DNA of 64,000 nt from Sphingomicrobium sp. (GCA_036563485.1 DATCMI010000001.1:1923501-1987500); one strand, 5' to 3'. Shown: positions 27,143 through 39,156, numbered from the stretch's first letter. The notes: a model not told the origin generated them from the letters alone. Numbers and translations: made by a program.

Positions 27143-27592
27143 CTAGGCGGACCGAAAGCTGTCCGCCGCCGCGCAAGCCAAGGCGTCGACGCGGTCATTT
27201 TCCGGATGGCCGCTATGCCCTTTAACCCAGCGCCAATCGATACGGTGCGCGGCGACCGCGTCGAGCAATTGCTGCCAAAGCTCGGCATTCTTCACCGGCT
27301 TCTTGTCGGAGGTCCGCCAGCCGTTGCGGCGCCAATTGTGGACCCACTTGGTGATCCCGTCGCGAACGTAGATACTGTCCGTGTAGAGTTCGACACGACA
27401 AGGGCGCTTCAGCGCCTCGAGGCCATTGATGGCGGCGAGCAATTCCATTCGGTTGTTGGTTGTCAGCTTCTCGCCGCCGGACAGCTCCTTTTCGGTCGCG
27501 CCCATCCGCAGCAGCGCCGCCCAGCCGCCAGGACCGGGATTTCCGCGGCACGCACCGTCAGTGAAGATCTCGACGAACGGCGGGTCGCTCAC
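27143..27592 (-). CDS. rnhA: Ribonuclease HI
   Basis: A 149-residue RNase HI that degrades RNA in RNA-DNA hybrids. The four catalytic acids are visible: [17 protein letters not shown] (Asp), [13 protein letters not shown] (Glu), [12 protein letters not shown] (Asp) and NDRVDALA (Asp). The start is GTG at 27592, one base after the ispH stop. In many alphaproteobacteria thrB lies between ispH and rnhA; here it is missing. Confidence 0.98.
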   Translation of the reverse strand: MSDPPFVEIFTDGACRGNPGPGGWAALLRMGATEKELSGGEKLTTNNRMELLAAINGLEALKRPCRVELYTDSIYVRDGITKWVHNWRRNGWRTSDKKPVKNAELWQQLLDAVAAHRIDWRWVKGHSGHPENDRVDALACAAADSFRSA

Positions 27593-27593
27593 G

Positions 27594-28550
27594 TCAGGCG
27601 ACGAGCTCGCGCGGCAGCTTGAAGACCATGCGCTCGGGCGTGTGGTCGGCGATTTCCTCAGTGACCTCGAACCGCTCCGACAAGGCGGCGAGGACCTCCT
27701 TGACCAGCAATTCGGGTGCGGAAGCGCCGGCGGTCAGGCCCAGGGTGCGCGGCTCGCCGATCCAGTCCCAGTCGATCTCCGAGGCACGCTCAATCAGGCG
27801 CGCCGGGATTCCGAGCCGTTCGGCCACCTCGACCAGGCGCAGCGAGTTGCTGCTCTTGGGCGAGCCGATCACCAGCATCCGGTCGCATTCCGGCGCAATC
27901 GCTTTCACGGCGGCCTGGCGGTTCGACGTTGCGTAGCAAATGTCTTCGCTGCGCGGAGCACGGATGTCAGGGAAACGCCGCGTCAGTGCGTCGACGATCG
28001 CGGCCGTGTCGTCGACGGACAAGGTCGTCTGGGTGAGGAAGGCGAGGTTGGCCTCGTCAGGGACAGCGAGCCGGTCGACGTCTTCAGCCGTCTCGACGAG
28101 CGTCATCGATCCTTCCGGGACCTGGCCGAACGTACCGATGACCTCAGGATGGCCGCCGTGGCCGATGAACAGGATGTGGCGTCCGTCCTCGATCAGCCGC
28201 TCGGCCTGCCGGTGCACCTTCGACACGAGCGGGCAAGTTGCGTCGACGAAGGACAGGCCCCTGTCGCGTGCCTGCGCCGGAACCGTCTTCGGAACGCCGT
28301 GCGCGGAGAAAACTACCGGGCGGTCGTCCGGCACTTCGTCCAGCTCAGTGACAAAGACGGCGCCGAGTTCGCGCAGCCGCTCGACGACGAAGCGATTGTG
28401 AACGATCTCGTGCCGCACATAGACGGGCGCGCCGAACCGCTCGAGCGCAAGCTCCACGATCTGGATCGCACGGTCGACGCCGGCGCAAAAGCCGCGCGGC
28501 GCCGCGATCAGCACTTTCAGGGGAGAACGGTTAAGCATCTGGACAGCCAC
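27594..28550 (-). CDS. ispH: 4-hydroxy-3-methylbut-2-enyl diphosphate reductase
   Basis: A 318-residue [4Fe-4S] enzyme for the last step of the MEP pathway, making IPP and DMAPP. The three cluster cysteines are in [13 protein letters not shown] (about residue 22), [13 protein letters not shown] and [24 protein letters not shown] and [12 protein letters not shown] are also conserved. An internal ATG four codons in is an equally possible start. It heads the ispH-rnhA-lytTR unit and is divergent from the lipoprotein gene at 28632. Confidence 0.98.
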   Translation of the reverse strand: MAVQMLNRSPLKVLIAAPRGFCAGVDRAIQIVELALERFGAPVYVRHEIVHNRFVVERLRELGAVFVTELDEVPDDRPVVFSAHGVPKTVPAQARDRGLSFVDATCPLVSKVHRQAERLIEDGRHILFIGHGGHPEVIGTFGQVPEGSMTLVETAEDVDRLAVPDEANLAFLTQTTLSVDDTAAIVDALTRRFPDIRAPRSEDICYATSNRQAAVKAIAPECDRMLVIGSPKSSNSLRLVEVAERLGIPARLIERASEIDWDWIGEPRTLGLTAGASAPELLVKEVLAALSERFEVTEEIADHTPERMVFKLPRELVA

Positions 28551-28631
28551 ATAAGGCTTCGCTTGCAGCCATAGAAGGGCCTTCCTATGAACGCGCCCAC
28601 GTCAATTCGCCTTCGTAAGGACCTGTCCCAC

Positions 28632-29273
28632 GTGAAGCTCCGCTATACCGCACTCGCTGCTGCCCTCCTGCTTGGCGCCTGTCAGCGCGTGGGCGACGTT
28701 ACGACGGAAAACGGCGGAGGCGTCTATGCGGTCCGCAGTGTGTGCCCGCTTGCCGGCGTTCCGGCCGGCACCGGCGACATCACCCTCTTCAATCCCGCCG
28801 GAAGCACCGATGCCGCGGCCATCGACGTTTCGGCGGCTATCACCGGCGTTCGCGCGACTTGCCAGGAAGGGGCGAGCGAAGTCGTATCGACGGTCACTTT
28901 CTCGATCACTGGCCAGCGGCGTCATGCGGGCGAGGCGCGGCAGGTCCTGCTTCCCTATTTCGACGTGGCGGTCCGCGGCGGCACAAACGTGGTGGCAAAG
29001 CAGGTCGGCCAGGCGCTGCTAAACTTCGCGCCGGGTCAGTTCCGTGCAGGGACCCGAGTTCAGGCGGTGATCCGGGTGAACCGTGCAGCCGCGACCTTGC
29101 CGGCGAATGTCCGCGCTACCCTGACGAAGCCGCGCAAGGCTGGCCAGGCGGACGCAGCCATCGATCCGCTGTCGGATCCGGCGGTTCAGCGGGCGGTCGC
29201 CAATGCGACGTTTGAGCATCTCGTCGGCTTCGAACTGACCGACGATCAGCTTCGCTACAACGCCACGCGCTAA
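28632..29273 (+). CDS. Putative lipoprotein of unknown function
   Basis: A 213-residue predicted lipoprotein. The GTG at 28632 gives KLRYTALAAALLLGACQ, with a lipobox Cys at 17, and has an AAGGA element about 10 bases upstream. An upstream ATG at 28587 would place a charged extension before the signal. The mature part is Ala/Val/Thr-rich with likely beta strands (VVSTVTFSITGQRRHAGEA), and near the end it has FEHLVGFELTDDQLRYNATR. It lies upstream of, and in the same direction as, the glycine riboswitch. No function is recognised. Confidence 0.75.
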   Translation: MKLRYTALAAALLLGACQRVGDVTTENGGGVYAVRSVCPLAGVPAGTGDITLFNPAGSTDAAAIDVSAAITGVRATCQEGASEVVSTVTFSITGQRRHAGEARQVLLPYFDVAVRGGTNVVAKQVGQALLNFAPGQFRAGTRVQAVIRVNRAAATLPANVRATLTKPRKAGQADAAIDPLSDPAVQRAVANATFEHLVGFELTDDQLRYNATR

Positions 29274-29337
29274 CGCGTTGACTCGGCTATAAAGCCCGGC
29301 CAAGGCTGACTGGGTCACCAGCGTGTCGGCGCTGGAC

Positions 29338-29522
29338 GGCCGCGCGGGAGAGACCGTCAGGATTCGCAAGGATCGTGGCGGCGCCGAAGGAGCAACCGCC
29401 CCCGGAATCTCTCAGGCTCAAGGACCGCGCGCGCTTGGACAGTCTGGAAAGTGCCCGTCGGCGCCTGAACGGCACCGGTGGACCGCCGAAGGGGCAAAGC
29501 TCTCAGGCGCAAAGGGACAGAC
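29338..29522 (+). promoter_or_regulatory. Tandem glycine riboswitch (two aptamers)
   Basis: Two glycine aptamers lie in series before gcvT. Aptamer 1 (about 29338-29435) has GGGAGAGACC, GCGCCGAAGGAGCAA and TCTCTCAGGCTCAAGGACC. Aptamer 2 (29442-29522) has GTCTGGAAAG, CCGCCGAAGGGGCAAAGC and CTCTCAGGCGCAAAGGGACA, closed by GTCTG/CAGAC. These are the known gcvT-motif core elements. The linker is 5-6 bases, as in cooperative tandem riboswitches. The next 78 bases to the gcvT start form the expression platform. Glycine is expected to turn the gcv operon on. Confidence 0.95.
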
Positions 29523-29600
29523 GGGGGCGGCAGCCGGCGCGCTTGGCAGGCGCTGTGTCGTCGCACCCTATGCCGGAGCGCTTTAGATGAGCAGTCCACG

Positions 29601-30800
29601 ATGAACCGGGTCACTCACAACGGTCCCACCGACGACAATCAGGCGCGCGGCAATCCGTTCAGCGGCGATCCTGAAGGCGGCGAGGGCACGCAGCCGCAGC
29701 CGCTCGGCAAGCTTCCGCTCGATGCCTGGCACCGCGCCCGGGGCGGCCGCATGGTCCCGTTCGCCGCCTACGAGATGCCGGTCCAATATGAAGGGATCAT
29801 CGCCGAGCATCTTTGGACTCGCGAGAATGCCGGCTTGTTCGACGTCAGCCACATGGGCCAGCTGCTGATTCACGGCAGGGATGTCGATGCCGCGCTTGAA
29901 ACCTTGATGCCTGGCGACTTCCGCGCCGCCAAGGACATGAAGCCCAAATATTCGCTGCTCCTCGACGACAATGGCGGGATCATCGACGACCTCATGGTCA
30001 CGCGCCGGGGCGACGATTTCTACGTCGTCGTCAACGGTGCCACCAAGCACGGCGACATCGAAGACATGCGCCGGCGGCTGCCTGGCGGGGTGATCGTCGA
30101 CTATATGAAGGAGCAGGCGCTGCTCGCCCTGCAGGGGCCGAAGGCCGTCGATGTGCTGGAAGCGATCGTCCCCGGCGTAGCTGAGCTCGGCTTCATGCAG
30201 GCCGGCCCGTTCCAGTGGAACGGTCATAATTTGTGGATCAGCCGCTCCGGCTACACCGGCGAGGACGGCTTCGAAATCTCGGTCCCCGGCACTGCCGTGA
30301 CCGAGCTCGCGGACGCGATCGTCGCCAACCCGCTCGCCAAGCCGATCGGCCTCGGTGCGCGCGACTCGCTGCGGCTCGAAGCCGGGCTGCCGCTCTACGG
30401 GCACGACCTCGACACGGAGACCACGCCGGTCATGGCGGGCCTCAACTTCGCCATCAACAAGCGGCGCCGAGCCGAAGGCGGTTTCGCCGGCGCGTTGCGG
30501 ATCCTCGCAGAGCTGGAGAATGGCGCGCCGCAGAAGCGGGTCGGCCTGAACGTCGAAGGGCGCCAGCCGGTCCGCGAAGGCGCGCGGGTGCTGGACGGCG
30601 AAGGCAATGAAATCGGCAAGGTCACCAGCGGCGGCTTCTCGCCCTCGCTGCAGCGCCCGATCGCCATGGCCTTTGTGGGGGCTTCCTTCGCAGAGCCCGG
30701 CACCGCACTGAAGCTCGAGCAGCGCGCCAAGCTGTTCGACGCGGCGGTTACCGAAATGCCATTCGTACCCCACCGCTACCACCGCAAGGGAGCTGCCTGA
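29601..30800 (+). CDS. gcvT: Glycine cleavage system T protein (aminomethyltransferase)
   Basis: A 399-residue tetrahydrofolate-dependent aminomethyltransferase of the glycine cleavage system. From the glycine-bound lipoyl H protein it makes methylene-THF and ammonia. [24 protein letters not shown] and [10 protein letters not shown] are the N-terminal signatures, [13 protein letters not shown] lies in the middle and [19 protein letters not shown] follows. About 35 residues before LDAWH are a poorly conserved, acidic/Gly-rich extension. The start ATG at 29601 is the first after the riboswitch in frame. It ends with a TGATG overlap onto gcvH. Confidence 0.97.
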   Translation: MNRVTHNGPTDDNQARGNPFSGDPEGGEGTQPQPLGKLPLDAWHRARGGRMVPFAAYEMPVQYEGIIAEHLWTRENAGLFDVSHMGQLLIHGRDVDAALETLMPGDFRAAKDMKPKYSLLLDDNGGIIDDLMVTRRGDDFYVVVNGATKHGDIEDMRRRLPGGVIVDYMKEQALLALQGPKAVDVLEAIVPGVAELGFMQAGPFQWNGHNLWISRSGYTGEDGFEISVPGTAVTELADAIVANPLAKPIGLGARDSLRLEAGLPLYGHDLDTETTPVMAGLNFAINKRRRAEGGFAGALRILAELENGAPQKRVGLNVEGRQPVREGARVLDGEGNEIGKVTSGGFSPSLQRPIAMAFVGASFAEPGTALKLEQRAKLFDAAVTEMPFVPHRYHRKGAA

Positions 30801-31171
30801 TGAGCCTCTATTTCACCAAAGAGCATGAATGGATCCGCGTCGAAGGCGACACCGCCACGATCGGGATCTCCAACCATGCGCAGGAAGCGCTCGGCGACAT
30901 CGTTTTCGCCGAGGTGCCGGAAGCCGGACGCAAGGTCGCGAAGGGCCAGGAAGCGGCGGTTGTCGAGTCGGTGAAAGCCGCGTCGGACGTCTACGCGCCG
31001 GTCTCCGGCGAGGTCGTGGAGGGCAACAGCCAGGTCGCGGACGATCCTTCGATCGTGAATAGCGATCCAGAGGGCGAAGGCTGGTTCTTCAAGCTCAAGC
31101 TCGACAATCCGTCGGAGCTCGACGGGTTGATGGACGAGGGCGCCTACCGCGAGTTTCTGGCGACGCTGTGA
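30800..31171 (+). CDS. gcvH: Glycine cleavage system H protein
   Basis: A 123-residue lipoyl carrier that shuttles the aminomethyl group between the P, T and L proteins. The lipoylated lysine is Lys59 in [13 protein letters not shown]. The N-terminus [14 protein letters not shown] and the C-terminal [18 protein letters not shown] are standard. It is coupled to gcvT by one base and overlaps the next gene by 4 bases. Confidence 0.98.
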   Translation: MSLYFTKEHEWIRVEGDTATIGISNHAQEALGDIVFAEVPEAGRKVAKGQEAAVVESVKAASDVYAPVSGEVVEGNSQVADDPSIVNSDPEGEGWFFKLKLDNPSELDGLMDEGAYREFLATL

Positions 31172-31917
31172 GCCCGGCTGCCGCCTCGACCAGCAAATGG
31201 GATGCGCGAGATTATGCCCGCGTCGGCAGCTTCGTCGCCGAGCTCGGTGGGGCGGCGTTGGACCTGCTCGACCCGCAGCCCGGCGAGCGGATCCTGGACA
31301 TCGGCTGCGGCGACGGGACCTTGACGCGCAAGATCATCGAGCGCGGCGCCAGCGTTCTGGGGATCGACAATTCCGAAGAGATGATCGCTGCGGCGCGCGA
31401 CAAGGGCGTCGACGCCGTCCTGCTCGCCGCCGAAAACATGCAGTTCCTCGCCGACTTCGATGCAGCCTTCTCCAACGCCACCCTTCACTGGGTGCTCGAT
31501 AAGGAGCAGGCCGCGCGGGCGATCTTCCGCGCGCTCAAGGCTGGCGGCCGCTTCGCGGGGGAAACGGGGGGGGAGGGCAACCTCAGGAAGTTGCGCGACG
31601 CACTCGATGAGGAGCTTGTCATCCGCGGCTATGTGCCGCCGCTCGAGGCAAGCAACTGGTATGCCTCGCCTGAAGAATTCGCGTCAGTCTACGAAGATGC
31701 TGGCTTCGGCGAGATCGACGCCCGCCTGATCGAGCGTCCGACGGTGATCGACCATGGCGTCGCCGAATGGGTGACGACCTTCCGCCGCGGTTGGCTCGAC
31801 CGTGCCGCCGTCCCTGAAGACGAACGTGCGGAAATCGGCGCTGCCGTCGCCGACCGGATCGGCTCGAACATCGCGGATTATGTCCGCCTCCGCTTCATCA
31901 TGAGAAAGCCCAACTGA
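31168..31917 (+). CDS. Class I SAM-dependent methyltransferase (Tam-like) within the gcv operon
   Basis: A 249-residue methyltransferase resembling trans-aconitate/malonyl-ACP-type methyltransferases. [20 protein letters not shown] is SAM motif [12 protein letters not shown] motif II, and [20 protein letters not shown] the typical post-IV region. The GTG start at 31168 overlaps the gcvH stop by 4 bases and the stop overlaps gcvPA by one, so the gene is fully embedded in the riboswitch-controlled operon. Its substrate is unknown. A role tied to glycine or one-carbon metabolism is suggested only by position. Confidence 0.9.
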   Translation: MSPAAASTSKWDARDYARVGSFVAELGGAALDLLDPQPGERILDIGCGDGTLTRKIIERGASVLGIDNSEEMIAAARDKGVDAVLLAAENMQFLADFDAAFSNATLHWVLDKEQAARAIFRALKAGGRFAGETGGEGNLRKLRDALDEELVIRGYVPPLEASNWYASPEEFASVYEDAGFGEIDARLIERPTVIDHGVAEWVTTFRRGWLDRAAVPEDERAEIGAAVADRIGSNIADYVRLRFIMRKPN

Positions 31918-33271
31918 TGCGTTACCTGCCACTGAGCGATGCCGATCGAGGCGAAATGCTTCGAGTGATCGGCGCCTCTTCCGTCGACGAGCTGTTCCGC
32001 GATGTGCCCGAAGAGGTTCGCCTCTCCGGTCCGGTGGAGGGCCTGCCGATGCACGCGTCGGAGATGGCCGTGGAGCGCCACATGGCGGCGCGTTCGCGCA
32101 AGAATATGGTCGCCGGCGACGTGCCCTTCTTCCTCGGCTGCGGCGCCTACAAGCATCATATTCCCGCGAGCGTCGATCATCTGATCCAGCGCGGCGAATA
32201 TCTGACCAGCTACACGCCCTATCAGCCGGAAATCGCGCAGGGCACGCTGCAGATGCTGTTCGAATTCCAGACGCAGGTCGCGCGTCTTTACGGCTGCGAT
32301 GTTGCCAATGCGTCCATGTACGATGGCTCGACCGCGATGTGGGAAGCGATCGGGATGGCGGCACGCATTACCCGGCGGAAGCGGTCGATCGTCTCGTCGG
32401 GCGTGCACCCTCATTATGTCAGCGTCGCCACGACGATGGCAAAGTTCACAGGCGACTTTCTCGACACGTCGCTGCCGGAGCTGACCGCCGAGACCGACGC
32501 GGAGCGCCTCATCGCCGCCATCGATGACAGCACTAGCGCCGTCGTCGTCCAATATCCCGACATTCTCGGCCGCGTCACCGACCTGACGCCGATCGCCGAA
32601 GCGGCGCATGCGGCCGGCGCGCTGCTGATCGCGGTCGTGACCGAGCCGGTCGCTCTCGGCCTTATCCGCTCGCCCGGTGAGATGGGCGCCGACATCGTCG
32701 TCGGCGAAGGCCAGTCGATCGGCGTCGGCTTGCAGTTCGGCGGGCCCTACGTCGGCCTGTTCGCAACCCGCGACAAATATGTCCGGCAGATGCCCGGCCG
32801 CCTCACCGGTGAGACCGTCGACGCCGAAGGCAAGCGCGGCTTCGTGCTGACGCTCTCGACCCGTGAGCAGCACATCCGGCGGGAGAAAGCGACGTCGAAC
32901 ATCTGCACGAATTCAGGCCTCTGCGCTCTGGCATTCACGATTCACATGAGCTTGCTCGGCGAGAAGGGCCTGCGCCAGCTCGCCTCTCTCAACCACGCCC
33001 GCGCGTGCGATGTCGCCGAGCGCCTCGCTGCAATTCCGGGCGTGGAGCTGGTCAACGACAGCTTTTTCAACGAATTCACGATCAAGCTTCCGGTCGAAGC
33101 GCGGCCGGCGGTTCACGCGATGGTCGAAAAAGGCGTGCTTGGCGGTGTCTCCCTCGGGCGGCTCTATCCCAATGCGGCTGCGCTCCAGAACGGGCTCGTG
33201 ATCGCGGTCACGGAAACCGCGACCGACGAGGATATCGCCGCACTTGAAGCAGCCCTTAAGGAGGTCGTCCG

Positions 33272-33275
<4 letters not shown>
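31917..33275 (+). CDS. gcvPA: Glycine dehydrogenase (decarboxylating) subunit 1
   Basis: A 452-residue first subunit of the two-part glycine decarboxylase P protein. It begins [38 protein letters not shown] and [21 protein letters not shown] are GcvPA signatures, with [18 protein letters not shown] later. The subunit lacks the PLP lysine, which is in GcvPB. It overlaps gcvPB by 4 bases. Confidence 0.98.
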
Positions 33276-34857
<1,582 letters not shown>

Positions 34858-34861
<4 letters not shown>

Positions 34862-35490
34862 CCGACGGCCGCCGTTTCTACGAAGCGGCGGCGGCAGGAG
34901 CGCGGCGCTCAGCTCCCGCGGCGCTGAGGAACCGTGAACCGATCGCCGACGTGCTCGGCGCATGGCTACCGTCGAGCGGCCTCGTCCTCGAAGTCGCGAG
35001 CGGCACCGGCGAGCATGCCGTCCACTTCGCCGAACGCTTTCCCGCGCTCGAATGGCAGCCGAGCGACCGAGACGAGGCCGCGCTCTCTTCCATCACAGCG
35101 TGGCGTGCTGAGGCAGCGCTGCCGAACCTGCGTACGCCCATCGAACTTGACGCCGCGGCGACCGACTGGCCCATCCAGTCGGCGGATGGAGTGATGAGCA
35201 TCAATATGGTGCACATCAGCCCCTGGGAATCGGCGCTCGGGCTGATCGCCGGTGCAGCGCATATCCTCAGCGCGGGTGCGCCGCTGATCCTTTACGGTCC
35301 CTGGCTCGCGGGCGATGTGCAGACCGCGCCGTCGAACCTGGCGTTCGATGCCGACCTCAAGCGGCGTGACTCACGATGGGGGCTGCGCCGGGTCGAAGAC
35401 TTTGCCGCAGCGGCCGAAGCGTCTTTTGAGTTCGCCGACGGCCGATCGATGCCCGCCAACAACATGATGCTGCTTTTTCGCCGTCGTTAA
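34858..35490 (+). CDS. DUF938 methyltransferase-like protein
   Basis: A 210-residue protein of the DUF938 family, with a class I SAM-methyltransferase fold. VLEVASGTGEHAVHFAERF is motif I, WQPSDRDEAALSSI motif II, and INMVHISPWESALGLIAGAAHIL the core of the family. The GTG start at 34858 overlaps the gcvPB stop by 4 bases, so it is the last gene of the gcv transcript. The substrate is unknown. It is a second methyltransferase in the same operon and is not closely similar to the first. Confidence 0.88.
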
Positions 35491-35525
35491 ACGAAGTTTT
35501 ACCTCGCTCGGCCTAATCCGTCCGC

Positions 35526-35939
35526 ATGGACGAGAGCAGCATGATCAAGAACCGGCGGTCGCGCCGCTCGCCGGTGCTCCTGGCGGCGACGATCGAGGTC
35601 GCCGGCGCTCCCGTTCCGGTCAAGCTGCGCAACCTTTCCGAAGAAGGGGCGCTCATCGAGGCCGACAGGCTGCCGCTTGAGGGGTCGACGACCTTCTTCC
35701 AGCGCAACGAACTCAGGCTCAAGAGCCGGATCGTGTGGGTCCAGGGCCGCTTCGCTGGAGTGGCGTTCGACGAGCAGCTGAAACCGGAACAGGTGCTTCG
35801 CCACGTCCCGACGCCGAAGCCCAAGGTGAACATCGGGCACCGCCGGCCGGGCCTCGCCTGCCGTCCACTCACCGATTATGAGCGCCGCATGCTCGAGCAG
35901 TGGATGACCGCCGCGCCGTTCGCCTCGCCGGGCGACTGA
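35526..35939 (+). CDS. PilZ domain protein (single domain)
   Basis: A 137-residue protein with one PilZ domain. The c-di-GMP-binding Arg motif is within KNRRSRRSP (about residues 8-16) and the second motif is NLSEEGALIE (about residue 38). The C-terminal tail is basic and then helical (DYERRMLEQWM). It lies 35 bases after the DUF938 gene and converges on a second, two-domain PilZ gene with 12 bases between the stops. Confidence 0.88.
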   Translation: MDESSMIKNRRSRRSPVLLAATIEVAGAPVPVKLRNLSEEGALIEADRLPLEGSTTFFQRNELRLKSRIVWVQGRFAGVAFDEQLKPEQVLRHVPTPKPKVNIGHRRPGLACRPLTDYERRMLEQWMTAAPFASPGD

Positions 35940-35951
35940 GCGGAGGCGACT

Positions 35952-36599
35952 TCAGCTGGCGAGCCGCGCGTGCTGCTCCTGCTGTTGCTGTTCCTGAAGC
36001 CAGTCCACCAGTTCCGACAGCACCAGCGCGCGGTTGAAGCTGATTCCATAGCTTTCGCCTGAGCTCCACGCGACGACCCCGGCTGCGGGCGTAAGCCCGG
36101 GCAGGGTCACGACCACGTCGCCCCCGACCACAAGCGGTTGTTGCGAGACGATGCCGATGCCGCCCTGTGATACGTTTGTCGCTCGGACGCGGATCAGCGC
36201 CGACTCCTGCCGGACCCACGCCATGCATTCCATGTCGATGCGCGGCAGGCGCGGGCGCGGCCCGCCGCCAGATGGCGCAAGCAGGCTTAGGACGTCGATC
36301 GGCGCGTCGAAGCCGATCCCCGTGAGCCCGTCTTTCGCCCAGTGCACAATCCCGCTGACGGGTTTCCCCTGCTTGAACTCGACGGAGACCGCGGCGCCGA
36401 TCGGGATCTCGGAATAGGCACGGATCATCAGCCCGCCCGCGGAGATATTTCGGATAAGGCAGAGCTCGCGCCGGCCATCCACGACGATTGCGCCGACCCG
36501 CAGCAGCCGGACGAACCGCTCGTCCGAGCGGCGCTCGGGCTGCGCCGGCGCGGCGGCGGAGATTGAATAGCCGGTAGTCTCGACCTGGTTTTCATTCAT
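35952..36599 (-). CDS. Two-domain PilZ protein
   Basis: A 215-residue protein with two PilZ-like domains. Domain 1 has ERRSDERFVR and RNISAGGLMIRA (both motifs). Domain 2 has RLPRIDMECMAWVR and TNVSQGGIGIVS, but its Arg motif is degenerate, so it may not bind c-di-GMP. A Gln-rich C-terminal helix (LQEQQQQEQHARLAS) ends the protein. The start at 36599 (MNENQVETTG) is preferred; upstream in-frame starts lead into a region without conserved character. It is divergent from sodB with about 200 non-coding bases between, in which I see no other feature beyond likely promoters. Confidence 0.85.
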   Translation of the reverse strand: MNENQVETTGYSISAAAPAQPERRSDERFVRLLRVGAIVVDGRRELCLIRNISAGGLMIRAYSEIPIGAAVSVEFKQGKPVSGIVHWAKDGLTGIGFDAPIDVLSLLAPSGGGPRPRLPRIDMECMAWVRQESALIRVRATNVSQGGIGIVSQQPLVVGGDVVVTLPGLTPAAGVVAWSSGESYGISFNRALVLSELVDWLQEQQQQEQHARLAS

Positions 36600-36798
36600 G
36601 CGCGGCTCCGACGAAGCGACCTTATGCCCCATCCAACCGGACGGACGTCCGGGCGGCCCCACTGAGCTCATGCCTATCAGCCAAGACTTACCAGATTCTT
36701 GCCATCCGCGGCCAAAGGGCAGAAGGGGGACGCGCAATCGCGGCTCCTCGCTTTCGACGCGTTGGAGCCCCCAACAACCAAGAGGAGTTGCCGTAGCG

Positions 36799-37449
36799 AT
36801 GGCCTTTGTCCTGCCCCCACTTCCCTATGACGAAAACGCACTGGCCCCGCACATGTCGGCCGAGACGCTGCAGTTCCACCATGGCAAGCACCACAATGCC
36901 TATGTGAACAAGACGAACGAGCTGCTGCAGGACGACGCCAATCTTCGCGGCGCGTCACTGACCCAGGTCGTGCGCGAGGCGCGCCGCTCGGGGAACAACA
37001 AGCTGTTCAACAACAGCGCCCAAATCTGGAACCACAGCTTCTTCTGGCAGTGCCTGGCGCCGGCAGAAGGGCAGCAGCCGACAGGCAAGCTCGCCAAGCT
37101 GATCGAGGACGGTTTCGGCACCACCGCGACGATGCTGGAGCAGCTTCATACCGAAGCCGTGAACCACTTCGCCAGCGGCTGGGCTTGGTTGGTCCTCGAC
37201 CGCGGCGCGCTTCGAATCACGTCGCTTCACGACGCCGACAGCCCGGTCGCCCATGAAGGCATGACTCCGCTCTTCACACTCGATGTGTGGGAGCATGCCT
37301 ATTACATCGATTACCGCAACGAGCGGCCGCGCTTTGCGACGACGGTGCTCCAGAACATCGTTAACTGGGACTTCGTCGGCCAGAACCTCGACGGCAACGG
37401 CGAGCAGCGCGCCGACCAGGAAGGCGCGAACGCGTCCGTTACGGCTTGA
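36799..37449 (+). CDS. sodB: Superoxide dismutase (Fe/Mn type)
   Basis: A 216-residue iron/manganese superoxide dismutase. Metal ligands are visible in LQFHHGKHHNAYVNK, IWNHSFFWQCL and LDVWEHAYYIDYRN (Asp and His). The sequence style (FVLPPLPYDENALAPHMS) is of the Fe-SodB group. The start at 36799 follows an AAGAGGAG element. The C-terminus extends about 15 residues beyond typical SodB. It protects the cytosol against superoxide. It converges on the ABC permease with 4 bases between. Confidence 0.96.
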   Translation: MAFVLPPLPYDENALAPHMSAETLQFHHGKHHNAYVNKTNELLQDDANLRGASLTQVVREARRSGNNKLFNNSAQIWNHSFFWQCLAPAEGQQPTGKLAKLIEDGFGTTATMLEQLHTEAVNHFASGWAWLVLDRGALRITSLHDADSPVAHEGMTPLFTLDVWEHAYYIDYRNERPRFATTVLQNIVNWDFVGQNLDGNGEQRADQEGANASVTA

Positions 37450-37453
37450 GCGA

Positions 37454-38215
37454 TTACTGCTTGAGGCGGTAGCCGGTGCGGAACATCCACGCGATCACCG
37501 CCATGCAAATGGCGATGATCGCAAGGGTGACCGCGACGCTCAACCATACCGGCACGTCCGCGACGGAGTAAAAGCTCCAGCGGAAGCCGCTGATCACGTG
37601 GACGATCGGGTTGAACAACGTGATCGTGCGGAACGGCTCGGCGAGCGCCTTCACCGAGTAGAAGGCGCCGCCGAGGAAGGTCAGCGGCGTGATGATCAGC
37701 ATCGGGATGATCTGCAGTTGCTCGAAATTCTGCGCCCAGATCCCGATCGCGAATCCGAACAGGCAGAATCCGGCGCTGATCCCCACCAGGAACAGGATCA
37801 TCGCGACGGGATGGTCGATCTGCAACGGCACGAACAGCAGCGCGGTCGCGAGCGTCACGAGCGCAAGGATGACCGACTTTGTGACCGCGGCACCGACATA
37901 AGCGAGGACCGCTTCAAAGCTTGAGATTGGCGCTGACAAAAGCTCGTAGATGGTGCCCGTAAACTTCGGAAAATAAATGCCGAAGCTGGCATTGAAGATC
38001 GACTGCATGAAGACTGAGAGAAGCGTCAGGCCGGGGACAATGAAGGCGCCGTAGCTGACGCCGTCCATGTCGGCCATGCGGCTCCCGAGTGCCGACCCGA
38101 ACACGACGAAGTAGAGCGCGGTGGTGATCACCGGCGTGATCAGGCTTTGCCACAAAGTCCGCTTCCAGCGCGCCATCTCGAACCGGTAGATTGCGGAAAT
38201 GCCGTGCCAGTTCAT
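37454..38215 (-). CDS. ABC-2 type transporter permease
   Basis: A 253-residue membrane subunit of an ABC-2 family exporter. About six membrane helices are visible ([52 protein letters not shown], and so on), with the ABC-2 block [24 protein letters not shown]. The start ATG at 38215 overlaps the ATPase stop by 4 bases, so the two form one transporter. It is the last gene of the dapF-to-permease chain. The substrate is unknown. Confidence 0.93.
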   Translation of the reverse strand: MNWHGISAIYRFEMARWKRTLWQSLITPVITTALYFVVFGSALGSRMADMDGVSYGAFIVPGLTLLSVFMQSIFNASFGIYFPKFTGTIYELLSAPISSFEAVLAYVGAAVTKSVILALVTLATALLFVPLQIDHPVAMILFLVGISAGFCLFGFAIGIWAQNFEQLQIIPMLIITPLTFLGGAFYSVKALAEPFRTITLFNPIVHVISGFRWSFYSVADVPVWLSVAVTLAIIAICMAVIAWMFRTGYRLKQ

Positions 38216-39156
38216 TTCGCGCCTCCGCTGCGGCCACCATGGACCAGCTCGACGAAAATCTCCTCGAGGCTCGACTGGTGCGTCGACAGATCCTTGTACG
38301 CGATCCCGAGCTCGCCCAGCCGGCGCATCAGCGAAGCGATTCCGGTGCGATCGGCGTGGCTGTCGAACTGGTAGCGCAGCATGTGACCCTCGTCGCCGAG
38401 CTCGACATTCCAGTCGCCAAGCTCGGACGGCACCGCGGACAAGGGCTCCGCAAGCACCACCTCCAGCGTCTTGCGGCCCATTTTCGCCATCAGGTCGCGC
38501 TTCTCGTCGACGGCGATCAGCTCGCCCTTGCTGATGACGCCGACGCGGTCCGCCATCTCCTCCGCCTCCTCGATGTAATGGGTGGTGAGGATGATCGTCT
38601 TCCCGTCGTCGCGGAGCTTCCGCACCAGCTCCCACATGTCACGGCGCAGCTCGACATCGACACCGGCGGTCGGCTCGTCGAGGAACAGGATGTCGGGCTC
38701 GTGGCTCAGCGCCTTGGCGATCATTACGCGCCGCTTCATGCCGCCTGACAGGTGCATCATGATCGTCTTACGCTTGTCTCCCAACGACAGGCGTTTGAGC
38801 AGATCGTCGACGAAGGCATCGTTGCGCGGCTTGCCATACAGGCCGCGGGAGAAGGTGACGGTGTTCCACACCGGCTCGAACGCCTCGCTGGTCAGCTCCT
38901 GCGGCACCAGGCCGATGCGCTCGCGGGCATGCCGGTAATCGCTCTGCCAATTCTTGCCGTCGACGAGCACCTCACCGCTCGATGCCGTGACGATGCCGCA
39001 GACGATGTTGATCAGTGTCGTCTTGCCGGCTCCGTTCGGGCCCAGCAGGGCGAATATCTCGCCGCGACGGATGTCGAGGTCCACCGACTTCAGCGCGTCG
39101 GTGCCGGTGCCGTAGGTCTTACGAAGGCCGCGGATGGACAGGATGGGATCGCTCAT
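38212..39156 (-). CDS. ABC transporter ATP-binding protein
   Basis: A 314-residue ATPase partner of the ABC-2 permease. Walker [14 protein letters not shown] (about 36-48), signature [16 protein letters not shown], Walker [14 protein letters not shown] and H-loop [13 protein letters not shown] are all intact. A C-terminal extension (about 230-314) carries the accessory domain seen in ABC-2 exporters of the drug/lipid type. It overlaps yciB and the permease by 4 bases each. Confidence 0.96.
   Translation of the reverse strand: MSDPILSIRGLRKTYGTGTDALKSVDLDIRRGEIFALLGPNGAGKTTLINIVCGIVTASSGEVLVDGKNWQSDYRHARERIGLVPQELTSEAFEPVWNTVTFSRGLYGKPRNDAFVDDLLKRLSLGDKRKTIMMHLSGGMKRRVMIAKALSHEPDILFLDEPTAGVDVELRRDMWELVRKLRDDGKTIILTTHYIEEAEEMADRVGVISKGELIAVDEKRDLMAKMGRKTLEVVLAEPLSAVPSELGDWNVELGDEGHMLRYQFDSHADRTGIASLMRRLGELGIAYKDLSTHQSSLEEIFVELVHGGRSGGAK

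Noticed and set aside
29587-29604. Five-codon ORF (MSSPR) whose stop overlaps the gcvT start
   Set aside because: It is intriguing as a leader peptide, but too short to tell from chance, with no clear ribosome site.
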